A stretch of DNA of 64,000 bases from Pseudomonadota bacterium (GTDB lineage: Bacteria > Pseudomonadota > Gammaproteobacteria > Steroidobacterales > Steroidobacteraceae). Each line of letters starts with the position of its first letter. The first letter of the stretch is position 1. The stretch is from NCBI GenBank assembly GCA_016713725.1, contig JADJOO010000010.1, forward strand, positions 1-64,000, read 5' to 3'. The notes beneath the pieces are model-generated. The model was not told the DNA's origin. It saw only the letters and a program-made list of their open reading frames with translations, and ran no database searches. Positions 1-11,434 of the stretch are shown one piece after another. The position numbers were made by a program, and so were the translations under genes.

Positions 1-652
1 AACACGAGTTCGCAGGTATCACCGATCCGCGCATGCCGAGCTTGTCGAGCTTCGGGGCGGTCGAGAAACCCTTGAACCCCTTTTCAACCAGGAACGCCGT
101 GACGCCCTTGTGTCCGGCACCGGGGTCGACCGTGGCGTACACGACCAGCGTGTTGGCGACCGGCCCGTTGGTGATCCACATCTTGTTGCCGTTCAGCACG
201 TAGCGGTCGCCCTGCGGTCTCGCGTGCAGGCGCATGCTCATGACATCCGAGCCGGAGCCGGGTTCGCTCATGGCCAGCGCACCCACGTGTTCGCCTGTGA
301 GCAGCTTCGGCAGGTAGCGTTCCTTCTGCACCTGCGTGCCCCAGCGATGGATCTGGTTGACGCAGAGGTTCGAGTGCGCACCATACGACAGTGCCACGCT
401 GCCCGATGCGCGGCTGATCTCTTCCATGCAGATGACGTGCGCGAGGTAACCCATGCCGGTGCCGCCGAATTCTAGCGCCACCGTGATGCCGAGCAGGCCG
501 AGGTCGCCGAACTTGCGCCACAGGTCCATGGGGAATTCGTTGTTGCGATCGATGCCGGTCGCTCGCGGCGCAATCTCGGTGGCGGCGAAGCTGCGTACCG
601 TTTCCCGCAAGAGGTCGATGTCCTCACCCAGGCCGAAGTCGAAATCGAACAT
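1..652 (-). CDS. ivd: isovaleryl-CoA dehydrogenase-like acyl-CoA dehydrogenase, N-terminal part (cut by window edge; frame break at 21-22)
   Basis: Reading the minus strand from the ATG at 652 gives an acyl-CoA dehydrogenase N-terminus. It contains the YGAHSNLC stretch, ALAMSEPGSGSDV and KMWITNGP, which are close to isovaleryl-CoA dehydrogenase of leucine catabolism, a FAD enzyme passing electrons to ETF. About 210 residues are present and the catalytic C-terminal half lies outside the window. After KLDKLGMRGS the expected DTCELV is encoded, but two bases out of frame because of two extra bases at 21-22. This is either a sequence error or a disrupted gene. It is divergent from the GntR regulator at 735, which may control it. 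Confidence 0.85.
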   Translation of the reverse strand, partial: MFDFDFGLGEDIDLLRETVRSFAATEIAPRATGIDRNNEFPMDLWRKFGDLGLLGITVALEFGGTGMGYLAHVICMEEISRASGSVALSYGAHSNLCVNQIHRWGTQVQKERYLPKLLTGEHVGALAMSEPGSGSDVMSMRLHARPQGDRYVLNGNKMWITNGPVANTLVVYATVDPGAGHKGVTAFLVEKGFKGFSTAPKLDKLGMRGSVIPANSC

Positions 653-694
653 GGCAGTCACCCCGGAGTTGCGTCGTCGGTCCAGTCGCACTAT

Positions 695-707
695 ATTGTC
701 CGACAAT
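695..707. promoter_or_regulatory. candidate GntR operator (perfect inverted repeat)
   Basis: ATTGTCCGACAAT is a perfect 5-3-5 inverted repeat in the 82-base space between the divergent acyl-CoA dehydrogenase and GntR-family genes, followed by a weaker CGGA/TCCG pair at 708-718. GntR/FadR regulators bind short palindromes of this kind, so it is a plausible autoregulatory and divergent operator. Binding is inferred from position and symmetry only. Confidence 0.4.
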
Positions 708-734
708 CGGACTATCCGTCAATCGGAACGAACC

Positions 735-1502
735 ATGACCGAACCGACCCCCGCCTACAAGGCCCGGCTGTTCGAGCCCCTTGCCCGCCAACCGGCTTCG
801 CACCGCATCTCGACGGTCATCGAGCAGAAGATCCTGCGGCGCAGCCTGCGGCCTGGAGATGCCCTGCCGACCGAGACGGAACTCGCCGAGCAGTTTGCCG
901 TCAACCGTTCGACGGTACGAGAAGCTCTGCGGCGCCTGGAATCAGCGGGGCTCGTCGGCCGGGAAGGCGGCAGCAAGCGTCTCAAGGTGACTCGCCCCGG
1001 CCACGCGGAAACCGCGTCGCGCGTCGGTCGCACACTCGCGCTGGACGACGTCACGTTCATCGAATTGTGGGAGGCCATGCGTGCAGTGGCGCCTCGCGTC
1101 GCAGCGCTTTCCGCCGAGCAAGGCAACGCAGCGGATGTCGCGCAACTCGAGGCGATCGTTGCGGCAGTCGAGACGGCCCGCAGTGCCGACGGCGCCGTGA
1201 ACCAGGTCGTCGAGTTCTTCGGCAAGCTGGCGGAGCTTAGCGGCAACCGTGTATTGCAGCTCGCCATGCAGCCCGTCACGCGATTGCTCGCGCCTTCCCT
1301 GCGTCGCATGATCGACCGCGTGCCGCAAGGTCGTACACGAATCCTCGTGGCGCAGCGCTGTATCGTCGAGGCCATCCGCGAGCACAAGCCCGACGAAGCC
1401 GAATCCTGGATGACGCGGCACGTGCAGGACTTCCGTCGGGGCTACGAGCTCGCCGGCATCGCGCTCGACACGAAGGTCGGCATCGGTTCGATGGCCGATT
1501 AG
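735..1502 (+). CDS. GntR-family transcriptional regulator, FadR/FCD subfamily
   Basis: The product is 255 residues from the ATG at 735; the reading frame is open further upstream, but that part overlaps the divergent gene. Residues about 20-90 form a winged helix-turn-helix with the GntR signature (RPGDALPTETELAEQFAVNR, then STVREALRRLESAGLV). The rest is an alpha-helical FCD-type ligand domain with several His and Asp residues that could bind a metal or acid ligand. Regulators of this family usually repress a neighbouring catabolic operon and are released by a small acid or CoA ester. The divergent isovaleryl-CoA dehydrogenase and the inverted repeat at 695 make branched-chain acid catabolism the likeliest target. 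The effector is unknown. Confidence 0.85.
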   Translation: MTEPTPAYKARLFEPLARQPASHRISTVIEQKILRRSLRPGDALPTETELAEQFAVNRSTVREALRRLESAGLVGREGGSKRLKVTRPGHAETASRVGRTLALDDVTFIELWEAMRAVAPRVAALSAEQGNAADVAQLEAIVAAVETARSADGAVNQVVEFFGKLAELSGNRVLQLAMQPVTRLLAPSLRRMIDRVPQGRTRILVAQRCIVEAIREHKPDEAESWMTRHVQDFRRGYELAGIALDTKVGIGSMAD

Positions 1503-1621
1503 CGCAGGCTGTTGGCGGTGGTCGCGAGCTGACGCGCGTGATGCTCATGAATGGCACGCGCTCCCTGCCTGGAGCACTCGGACACCGCAGCGTCCTTGCG
1601 CTCCGCTAAACTGCGCCTCGG

Positions 1622-1708
1622 GCCCCGGTGGCGAAACCGGTAGACGCTACGGACTTAAAATCCGTTTCCCGCAAGGGAGTGCCAGTTCGAGTCTGGCCCG
1701 GGGCACCA
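1622..1708 (+). tRNA. tRNA-Leu (anticodon TAA)
   Basis: The acceptor stem GCCCCGG at 1622-1628 pairs with CCGGGGC at 1698-1704, followed by A and an encoded CCA ending at 1708. The anticodon stem ACGGA/TCCGT encloses the loop CTTAAAA, giving anticodon TAA at 1656-1658. The long variable arm (TTCCCGCAAGGGA) is the class II arm expected for tRNA-Leu, and the T arm contains GTTCGAGTC. No partner tRNA is adjacent. Confidence 0.97.
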
Positions 1709-1937
1709 CGGCGACCTTCGTGGTTTCAGGCCCAAAGCCTCAATGGCACCAGGCCCCAATTCCGGTCACGGCCGCGAGCGCACCACTCGCCACAGTCAAA
1801 TCACCCAACTCCAAGAACGGCTGGCGGTAGAACAGCGGTACGGGCAGCAGCAACCCCAGCCGTCGATCCAGTACTGACGCCCGGCGCCGCAAGCGCAAGC
1901 AGCGCTGCGACGGACCAGGATCGCCAGGCGCGGTTCA

Positions 1938-2141
1938 TCAGGTCCGACCGGGGCCTCCGCCCAGCACACGTGCCGGCAGCATCACCAGCGAGCGCAGGAA
2001 GGCGAACACGCCTTCGACCATGATGCCGAGCAACCTGAACGGCAGCGAGATCAGCCACAACAGCGGCCACAGCAGCACGGCCAGGATGGCGAGCGGCCAG
2101 CAGACGACGAGCAGCAGCAGCCACAGCAGGAACTTCAGCAT
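1938..2141 (-). CDS. small hydrophobic membrane protein of unknown function
   Basis: This is a 67-residue protein starting at the ATG at 2141, preceded by a strong AGGAGGG ribosome binding site. Residues 1-45 are almost entirely Leu, Val, Trp, Phe and Ile and could form one or two membrane-spanning helices. The tail ends in VLGGGPGRT. No family was recognised. The longer upstream reading in the same frame is rejected because the Shine-Dalgarno sequence sits directly before this start. The roughly 230 bases between it and the tRNA contain nothing recognisable. Confidence 0.6.
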   Translation of the reverse strand: MLKFLLWLLLLVVCWPLAILAVLLWPLLWLISLPFRLLGIMVEGVFAFLRSLVMLPARVLGGGPGRT

Positions 2142-2400
2142 CGCATTCCCTCCTCGGACGGATGCAAATGTACAGGTACCTGCCCCGCCGGCCGAGTTAT
2201 TTATCGCTACCACACAGCTCAGCGCGTTGCCGCCCGCAGCATCAGCCGGGGCCCCGCGGACGCAGCACAGCCGGCGGTGATGCTCCCGTTGCCAGCGCCG
2301 GCCATGAATCCACCTGTCGACGGTTGCCACGGCCAGCAAGTACGCTCAGTGAGGCCACGGCGCGCGCCGCTGCGCCGCCATTGAGGGGAATATCCGTACC

Positions 2401-3146
2401 ATGATTCTGCGCCGCATCATCGCTCATGTACGCAAGCAGGAATGGACCGCGATTGCGCTCGATTTCCTGATCGTCGTCATTGGCGTGTTCATCGGTCTGC
2501 AGGTCAACAACTGGAACGAAGCGCGCGCCGATAGAGTGCGCGAAGCGGCACACCTCACCAGTCTCGCGCAGGACGTCCGCGCCGACATTGCCGATATCGA
2601 TGAGATCAACCGCGTATCGGCCTTGCGCATGGCGGCCATGGGCTATCTTCTTGAAAGTGCGACCGGCAAGCCGCTCGCCGCGGGCTTCGATTCCGCGCGT
2701 GGGCGAATCGAGATTGAGCCCTCGCCCGCCTACGCCGCCGGCGATCCGGCCACGATCGGCGTTGCAATGTTCATCCTGACGACGCTCGACGGCAATCGGC
2801 TCACATATGACACGATGATCAACACCGGCGACGTTGGCGTGATTCGCGACGATGTGCTGGTGCGCCAGATCCAGACGTATTACGCGACCGTCGACAAGGT
2901 GCTGAGCTTTGAAGACGCGCTCGAGATCAATCGCGTCAAACTGGTCGACGCCCAGCAGCAGGCGGGTCTTTCACCAGTCGATGCGATACCCGCCGATGAA
3001 ATGGCGGCGATTTTCGCCGGCGACCCGCAACTGCTGGCGGCGGCGAAGAATTATTGGCTCTATACAAATCGGCATTTGAAACTGATTAAGGAATTGCGCA
3101 GCGAAGCTGTGCGCCTTGCGGGAATTCTCGAGCACAAGGCCGGGCC

Positions 3147-3150
<4 letters not shown>
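2401..3150 (+). CDS. membrane-anchored protein, DUF6090-like (MILRR family), copy 1
   Basis: The product is 249 residues. The start MILRRIIAHVRKQEW is followed by a single transmembrane helix at about residues 18-38 (IALDFLIVVIGVFIGLQVNN) and NWNEARADR. The remainder is predominantly helical and presumably periplasmic. This N-terminal pattern is common in uncharacterised proteobacterial membrane proteins. The stop overlaps the ATG of the next gene by four bases (ATGA), and that gene is a diverged paralogue, so the two are a translationally coupled tandem duplication. No catalytic motif is visible and the function is unknown. Confidence 0.75.
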
Positions 3151-3913
<763 letters not shown>

Positions 3914-3917
<4 letters not shown>

Positions 3918-4642
3918 TCGAACTGTTCACGGCCGCGACCCCCAACGGCCACAAGATTTCCATCGCACTTGAAGAACTCGCGCTGCCCTACGACATGCGA
4001 GTCGTCGATTTCGCCAAGGGTGAGCAGCGCCAGCCCTGGTTCCTGCAGATCAATCCAAACGGCCGCATTCCCGCCATCGTCGATCATGGCCTGGGCGACT
4101 TTGCCGTGTTCGAGTCCGGCGCGATCCTGATCTACCTGGCCGAGAAGACCGGCCGGCTGATGCCTGCCGACGCCAGGGGTCGCTCGCTGGTGCTGCAGTG
4201 GCTGATGTTCCAGATGGGTGGCGTCGGCCCGATGATGGGCCAGGCGAACGTCTTCTTTCGCTACTTCCCCGAGAAGATCCAGCCAGCGATCGACCGATAC
4301 CATGCCGAGGTCAAGCGCTTGTTCACGGTGCTCGATGGTCACCTCGCCCGCAATGAATTTCTCGCTGGCGACTACTCCATCGCTGACATCGCCAACTGGG
4401 CCTGGGTACGTACATCCAAGTGGTCAGGCGTGCCTTTCGACGACTTGCCGCACCTGACGCGCTGGGTCAACCAGATCCGCGAGCGTCCGGCCGTGCAGGC
4501 TGGCATCCTGATGCCGTCCTCGAAGCTGGCCGGGAACGAAGACAACAGTGACAAGGCTCGTCAGTTCATAGCGGAGGCCCGCAAGATGGTCGTCACGGGC
4601 ACCGGTTCGGACACGGACCTTGGGGCGCCAGGGGCAAGGTAG
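3914..4642 (+). CDS. glutathione S-transferase, YfcG/Ure2-like
   Basis: The product is 242 residues. An N-terminal thioredoxin-like GST domain covers about residues 1-80, with TPNGHKISIALEEL, the cis-Pro in NGRIPAIVD and the glutathione-binding FESGAILIYLAEK. A C-terminal helical domain follows, with FLAGDYSIADIANWAW. These features match the nu-class (YfcG/YghU) GSTs, which show disulfide-bond reductase or peroxidase activity with glutathione. The start overlaps the preceding membrane protein gene (ATGA). A second GST follows 24 bases downstream. The physiological substrate cannot be told from the sequence. Confidence 0.88.
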
Positions 4643-4666
4643 AAGGCACGAAGGGAGACCGGATCA

Positions 4667-5284
4667 ATGAAGCTGCACACCTCGATCGGCGCGCCCAATC
4701 CGCGCCGCGTCAACATGTTCCTGCTCGAGAAAGGCATCACGCACATCGAGCGGCAGAACTACGACCTCAACGCCGGTGAGCATCGCAGCGCTAAGTTCAC
4801 GGCCATGAATCCGATCGCGCGCGTACCGGTGCTTGAACTTGACGACGGCCGCTTCCTCGCGGAGTCACGCGCCATCTGCAGCTACCTCGAGAGCCTGTAC
4901 CCGGAACCGAACCTGATGGGTCTCGACGCCGAGGAGCGAGCCTTCATCGAGATGGCGGACCGCCAGGTCGAACTGACGCTGCTCGCAGCCGTCGCCAACC
5001 ACGTGCGACACACGCACCCGGGGCTGCTGCCACTCGAGAATCCACAATTCGCCGATTACGCGGCCGAACAGGGCAAGCGCATGGTTGCCGCCGCCGCACT
5101 CTTCGACGGACTTCTGGCGCAGCGGCCCTGGATGGCCGGCAACCGCTTCACGATTGCGGACATCACGGCGTTCTGTGGCCTCGAATTCGCGCGGCTCGTG
5201 AAATTCCGTCCCGCCGATGCGGGCCTGAAGCATCTGGCCGACTGGCGTGAGCGCGTTGCTGAGCGTCCGAGCGCCAAGCTCTGA
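4667..5284 (+). CDS. glutathione S-transferase family protein
   Basis: The 205-residue protein has the two-domain GST fold. The N-terminal half includes NPRRVNMFLLEKGI, NPIARVPVLELDDGRFLAES and AICSYLESLYP, and the C-terminal all-helical domain includes FTIADITAFCGLEF. It follows the YfcG-like GST in the same orientation, but the two differ clearly, so this is not a recent duplication. It probably conjugates or reduces small electrophiles. Nothing in the neighbourhood fixes the substrate. Confidence 0.85.
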   Translation: MKLHTSIGAPNPRRVNMFLLEKGITHIERQNYDLNAGEHRSAKFTAMNPIARVPVLELDDGRFLAESRAICSYLESLYPEPNLMGLDAEERAFIEMADRQVELTLLAAVANHVRHTHPGLLPLENPQFADYAAEQGKRMVAAAALFDGLLAQRPWMAGNRFTIADITAFCGLEFARLVKFRPADAGLKHLADWRERVAERPSAKL

Positions 5285-5429
5285 TCTGGCCGGCCCCATG
5301 CCGAAATGTGATGGCCCCGCGTCATCCAGGGGCCGGTTCAAATTGCATCGCCGTCCTGTAGCTCTCTGATTCTGCAAGCCTTACCATCGGCCAACGGCCG
5401 CCACCGGGCGGCGCCGGGGACTTTGGTGC

Positions 5430-5905
5430 ATGGTCGCGACTGAGCTCGACAACGATGCGAACCTGGAGCGCATCCTGGCGGAACATGCCGGGATGGAAGG
5501 CCCCTTGCTGCCGATCCTGCACGCCGTGCAGGACACGGTCGGGCACATCAGCCCCGCCCACGTGGCGCGCATCGCCATGGCCCTTAATCTTTCACGAGCC
5601 GAAGTCCACGGCGTCGTCAGTTTCTATCATTACTTCCGCCAGCACGAACCGGGTCGTCACGTCGTGCACGTCTGCCGCGCGGAGGCTTGCCAGGCCATGC
5701 ACGGCGAGAAGACCGAGCAGCACGCGAGGCGCGAACTTGGCGTCGACTACGGCGGCACGAGCTCGGACGGCCTGTTCACGCTCGAAGCGGCCTATTGCCT
5801 CGGCAACTGTGCGGCAGCTCCGACGGTGATGGTCGACGAGAAGCTTTACGGTCGCGTGACGCCCGAGCGACTCGCGGCGATTCTTGCAGACTGGCGGAAT
5901 CGCTG

Positions 5906-5906
<1 letters not shown>
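5430..5906 (+). CDS. fdsG: NAD-dependent formate dehydrogenase gamma subunit (thioredoxin-like [2Fe-2S] protein)
   Basis: The 158-residue product is a NuoE-like [2Fe-2S] subunit. The N-terminal helical part is followed by a thioredoxin-like domain whose four cluster ligands are Cys82, Cys87 (CRAEAC), Cys123 and Cys127 (CLGNC). With FdsB it forms the diaphorase arm of soluble molybdenum formate dehydrogenase, relaying electrons to FMN and NAD+. Its TGA overlaps the ATG of fdsB by one base, so the two are translationally coupled. It is the first gene of fdsGBAD and has 145 bases of non-coding sequence upstream, where its promoter should lie. Confidence 0.93.
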
Positions 5907-7447
<1,541 letters not shown>

Positions 7448-7464
7448 GGCACGAGGAGCTACTG

Positions 7465-10320
7465 ATGTTGGCGATCAATGGCAAGGACGCGGGCACACCG
7501 GCGGTCGAGGGCGAGTCGGTGACGCTGTCGATCGACGGCGCCGTGGTCACCGTGCCGGCGGGCACGTCGATCATGCGTGCAGCGGCGGCGGCAGGCGGTG
7601 CGATCCCGAAACTCTGCGCCACCGACACGCTGAAGGCGTTCGGTTCCTGTCGCGTCTGTCTCGTCGAAGTCGAGGGTCAGCGGGGCTACCCTGCGTCCTG
7701 CACGACCCTGGTCGCACCTGGCATGAAGGTGAAGACCGAGAGCGACAAGCTGCGCCAGTTGCGCAAGGGCGTCGTCGAACTCTACGTCTCCGACCATCCA
7801 CTCAACTGCAAGGGCTGTCCCGCCGATACGCACTGCGAACTGCAGGGCGTCGCCGCTGACCTGGGCGTGACGACGAGCCCGTACGGCTTCGAAGGCGCGA
7901 ACCACCAGGCGGCTCCCTGCGATGACAGCAATCCGTATTTCCAGTTCGATCCTTCGCTCTGCATCGCCTGTTCACGTTGCGTGCGCGCCTGTGACGAAGT
8001 CCAGGGCACGTTCGCGCTGACGATCGAGGGCCGCGGATTCGAGTCGCGCGTGGTCGCGAGCCAGGACGAGCCGTTCCTCGATTCCGAATGCGTCTCGTGC
8101 GGCGCCTGCGTCGAGTCGTGCCCGACCGCGGCGCTCAGCGAAAAGCCGCTGGCGATCATGGGCCGGCCCGAAAAGGCCGTGACGACGACCTGTGCCTATT
8201 GCGGCGTGGGTTGCTCGTTCGAGGCCGAGGTCAGGAACGAACAGGTCGTGCGCATGGTGCCGAGCCGCGACGGCAAGGCGAACCGCGGGCACGCCTGCGT
8301 CAAGGGTCGGTTCGCGTACGGCTATGCCACGCACGCCGATCGCATCACTACGCCCATGATCCGCAAGCAGATCACCGATCCGTGGCAACCCGTCAGCTGG
8401 GACGAAGCGTTCAGGTACGCTGCGTCTGAATTCCACCGCATCCAGGCCCGGTACGGACGCGAGTCCGTCGGCGGCATCACTTCTTCGCGCTGCACCAACG
8501 AGGAATCGTTCCTGGTGCAGAAACTCGTGCGCGCGGCGCTCGGCACGAACAACGTCGACACCTGCGCGCGCGTCTGCCACTCCCCCACCGGGTATGGCCT
8601 GAAACACACGCTTGGCGAATCGGCCGGCACCCAGGCGTTCGATTCGGTGATGAAGAGCGACGTGCTTTTCGTCATCGGCGCCAACCCGACCGATGGCCAT
8701 CCGGTGTTCGCATCGCGCATGAAGCGACGGTTGCGTGAGGGCGCGAAGCTCATCGTCGCCGACCCGCGCGCCATCGACCTCGTGCACTCGCCGCACGTCC
8801 ACGCCGACTTCCACCTGCCGCTGCGGCCCGGCACCAACGTCGCGCTGGTCAATTCGATCGCGCACGTCGTGGTCACGGAAGGCCTCGTCAACGAGGCGTA
8901 TGTCGCCGAGCGCTGCGAGCCCGTCTCGTTCCAGAAATGGCGCGACTTCGTGTCGCAGCCCAAGAACTCGCCGGAAGCCCTGGCCGAAGTCACGGGCGTA
9001 CCGGCCGCACTGGTGCGAGGTGCCGCCCGCCTCTACGCAACCGGCGGCAACGGGGCGATATATTACGGACTCGGCGTAACCGAGCACAGCCAGGGCAGCA
9101 CGATGGTGCTCGGCATCGCCAATCTGGCCATGGCCACGGGCAACATCGGCCGTGAAGGCGTGGGCGTGAACCCGCTGCGCGGTCAGAACAACGTGCAGGG
9201 CTCGTGCGACATGGGTTCGTTCCCGCACGAACTCGCCGGCTACCGGCACGTGTCGGACGCGGCCACGCGCTCCCTGTTCGACGCCGAATGGGGCGTGCAG
9301 CTCGAACCCGAGCCGGGCCTGCGTATTCCGAACATGTTCGAGGCCGCGCTCGACGGCAGTTTCAAGGCGTTGTACGTGCAGGGCGAGGACATGGCGCAGT
9401 CCGACCCGAACACGCAGCACGTCACTGCGGCACTCTCCGCACTCGAGTGCCTGGTCGTGCAGGACCTGTTCCTGAACGAAACTGCGAAGTACGCACATGT
9501 GTTCTTCCCGGGTTCGTCGTTCCTGGAGAAGGACGGCACGTTCACCAACGCTGAACGCCGAATCTCGCGCGTCCGCAAGGTGATGCAGCCGCTCGCCGGG
9601 CTGGCGGACTGGGAAGCGACCGTTGGTTTCGCCCGCGCGCTGGGTTACGCGATGAACTACTCGCACCCGTCCGAGATCATGGACGAGATCGCGCGTCTCA
9701 CCCCCACGTTCACCGGCGTCTCGTACGCGAAACTCGACCGTCTCGGCAGCATCCAGTGGCCCTGCAACGATGCAGCGCCCGAAGGCACGCCGACCATGCA
9801 CATCGGCGAGTTCGTGCGTGGCAAGGGCCGCTTCTACGTCACCGAGTACGTGCCGACGAGTGAACGCGTGAACGCGCGCTTCCCGCTGATCCTGACGACG
9901 GGCCGCGTGCTCACGCAGTACAACGTGGGGGCGCAGACGCGACGCACGGCCAACAGCCAGTGGTACGAGGAAGACGTGCTCGAGATTCACCCGCAGGATG
10001 CGGAGGATCGTGGCATCGGCACTGGCGACTGGGTCGGCATCACCAGCCGTGCGGGCGAGACCGTGTTGCGGGCCACGGTCACCGAACGCGTGCAACCGGG
10101 CGTCGTCTACACCACGTTCCACTTCCCGGATTCGGGTGCCAACGTCATCACCACTGAGAACTCGGACTGGGCGACCAACTGTCCCGAATACAAGGTGACG
10201 GCCGTGCAGGCGGTCAAGGTGCAGCGGCCCTCAGAGTGGCAGCGCCGTTTCCACGAGCAGAACGAGCAGCAGCTTGGATTGCTCAGCGGCGCGACGGCAG
10301 CGGCGCGTTCACGGCAATGA
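7465..10320 (+). CDS. fdsA: NAD-dependent formate dehydrogenase alpha subunit (molybdopterin, catalytic)
   Basis: The catalytic subunit is 951 residues; the ATG at 7465 has GAGGAG upstream. In order it shows a [2Fe-2S] ferredoxin domain (FGSCRVCLVEVEG), a His/Cys cluster region (CKGCPADTHCEL), two ferredoxin-type [4Fe-4S] clusters (CIACSRCVRACDE and CVSCGACVESCP) and the molybdopterin-domain cluster CAYCGVGCSFE. The molybdopterin domain follows, with the active-site Cys-His in VCHSPTG. Cysteine is encoded at the active site, so this is not a selenoprotein. It oxidises formate to CO2. The maturation gene fdhD/fdsC is not in the window. Confidence 0.95.
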   Translation: MLAINGKDAGTPAVEGESVTLSIDGAVVTVPAGTSIMRAAAAAGGAIPKLCATDTLKAFGSCRVCLVEVEGQRGYPASCTTLVAPGMKVKTESDKLRQLRKGVVELYVSDHPLNCKGCPADTHCELQGVAADLGVTTSPYGFEGANHQAAPCDDSNPYFQFDPSLCIACSRCVRACDEVQGTFALTIEGRGFESRVVASQDEPFLDSECVSCGACVESCPTAALSEKPLAIMGRPEKAVTTTCAYCGVGCSFEAEVRNEQVVRMVPSRDGKANRGHACVKGRFAYGYATHADRITTPMIRKQITDPWQPVSWDEAFRYAASEFHRIQARYGRESVGGITSSRCTNEESFLVQKLVRAALGTNNVDTCARVCHSPTGYGLKHTLGESAGTQAFDSVMKSDVLFVIGANPTDGHPVFASRMKRRLREGAKLIVADPRAIDLVHSPHVHADFHLPLRPGTNVALVNSIAHVVVTEGLVNEAYVAERCEPVSFQKWRDFVSQPKNSPEALAEVTGVPAALVRGAARLYATGGNGAIYYGLGVTEHSQGSTMVLGIANLAMATGNIGREGVGVNPLRGQNNVQGSCDMGSFPHELAGYRHVSDAATRSLFDAEWGVQLEPEPGLRIPNMFEAALDGSFKALYVQGEDMAQSDPNTQHVTAALSALECLVVQDLFLNETAKYAHVFFPGSSFLEKDGTFTNAERRISRVRKVMQPLAGLADWEATVGFARALGYAMNYSHPSEIMDEIARLTPTFTGVSYAKLDRLGSIQWPCNDAAPEGTPTMHIGEFVRGKGRFYVTEYVPTSERVNARFPLILTTGRVLTQYNVGAQTRRTANSQWYEEDVLEIHPQDAEDRGIGTGDWVGITSRAGETVLRATVTERVQPGVVYTTFHFPDSGANVITTENSDWATNCPEYKVTAVQAVKVQRPSEWQRRFHEQNEQQLGLLSGATAAARSRQ

Positions 10321-10336
10321 CACAGGAAGTCCTGCC

Positions 10337-10579
10337 ATGAACGTCACAAGCCTGGTCACGATGGCGAACCAGATCGCCGATTTCTTCGTCGCGGAAGCCG
10401 GCGTGGCCACGGCCCCGCAGGAAGTCGCTGCCCATATCACGAAGTTCTGGGACCCGCGCATGCGCACGCAGATCATCGCGCACGCGGCAGCGGGTGGCGC
10501 CGGACTCAGTGCCACCGCACTGGCTGCAGCCGGGCAGCTGCAGCCGCCGGTCGCGAACGCCGCCTCAGCGGCCGTGTGA
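10337..10579 (+). CDS. fdsD: formate dehydrogenase delta subunit
   Basis: This 80-residue protein lies 17 bases after fdsA. It has the family pattern of an N-terminal helix (VTMANQIADFF) and the conserved core VAAHITKFWDPRMRTQI. FdsD is a small subunit needed for stable or active FdsABG in characterised systems. The C-terminus is Ala-rich. Its last 15 bases overlap the 3' end of the convergent folD gene. Confidence 0.92.
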   Translation: MNVTSLVTMANQIADFFVAEAGVATAPQEVAAHITKFWDPRMRTQIIAHAAAGGAGLSATALAAAGQLQPPVANAASAAV

Positions 10580-11434
10580 TCCCGCAAGCTTGATCGCGGC
10601 CTGCAGGGTGTTGGCGAGCAGCATCGCGATCGTCATCGGTCCGACGCCTCCCGGTACGGGCGTAATCGCCGAAGCCACCTCGGCCGCCGGCAGGTAATCG
10701 ACGTCACCCATCAGCTTGTCGCCAACGCGGTTGATACCGACGTCGATGACCACGGCGCCCGGCTTGATCCAGTCGCCTTGCACGAACCGCGGGATGCCGA
10801 GTGCGGCCACGAGGATATCAGCCTCGCGGCAGAAGGCCCCAATGTCCCTGGTCCGGCTGTGGCAGATCGTCACGGTCGCATCGGCACCCTTTTGTGCCAG
10901 CAACGCCGCCATGGGCTTGCCGACGATGTCGCTGCGACCGATCACCACGGCGTGCTTGCCGGCGGTCTCGATGCCGGAAACCTCGAGCATCCGCATGACG
11001 CCGGCTGGCGTACACGGCAGGAAGCGTGGCCGCCCCTGCTGCATCAGGCCGACGTTTTCAGGGTGAAAGCCATCGACGTCCTTCGAGGGCAGGATCGCAT
11101 CGAGTATCAGCGAGGTGTCGATGCCCTTCGGCAGCGGCAACTGCACCAGGATGCCGTGCACGTCGGAGTCCGCATTCAACGCCTGCACCAGTGTCAGCAG
11201 CTCGGCCTGGCCGGTGCTCGCAGGGAGGCGGTGCAGCGTGCTCTTGAAACCGGCATTTTCGCACGCGACCCGCTTGTTGCGCACGTAGACCGCGCTGGCG
11301 GGATCTTCGCCGACCAGGACGGCTGCCAGGTGCGCAATCACGCCTGTGCTCGTCCTGAGCGCCAGCGCGCCCGTCGCAGCTTCCGCCCGGGTCTGCTGCG
11401 CGATCTGCTTGCCGTCGATCACCGTCGCCGTCAT
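10565..11434 (-). CDS. folD: bifunctional methylene-THF dehydrogenase / methenyl-THF cyclohydrolase
   Basis: The 289-residue FolD has YVRNKRVACENAGF (the YxxxK catalytic motif), VQLPLPKGID, DVDGFHPENVG and the NADP-binding VIGRSDIVGKPMAALL, ending with TPVPGGVGPMT. It interconverts 5,10-methylene-THF, methenyl-THF and 10-formyl-THF. In this setting it probably runs oxidatively, carrying methyl-derived C1 units from MetF and from the THF-linked amine oxidases to PurU (55502) and then the convergent formate dehydrogenase. The start ATG overlaps the stop of the upstream GMC oxidase gene (ATGA). A housekeeping copy may exist elsewhere. Confidence 0.95.
   Translation of the reverse strand: MTATVIDGKQIAQQTRAEAATGALALRTSTGVIAHLAAVLVGEDPASAVYVRNKRVACENAGFKSTLHRLPASTGQAELLTLVQALNADSDVHGILVQLPLPKGIDTSLILDAILPSKDVDGFHPENVGLMQQGRPRFLPCTPAGVMRMLEVSGIETAGKHAVVIGRSDIVGKPMAALLAQKGADATVTICHSRTRDIGAFCREADILVAALGIPRFVQGDWIKPGAVVIDVGINRVGDKLMGDVDYLPAAEVASAITPVPGGVGPMTIAMLLANTLQAAIKLAGSHGR

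Noticed and set aside
7465..10320. Possible selenocysteine formate dehydrogenase
   Set aside because: The active-site codon in VCHSPTG is for Cys and no in-frame TGA is present.
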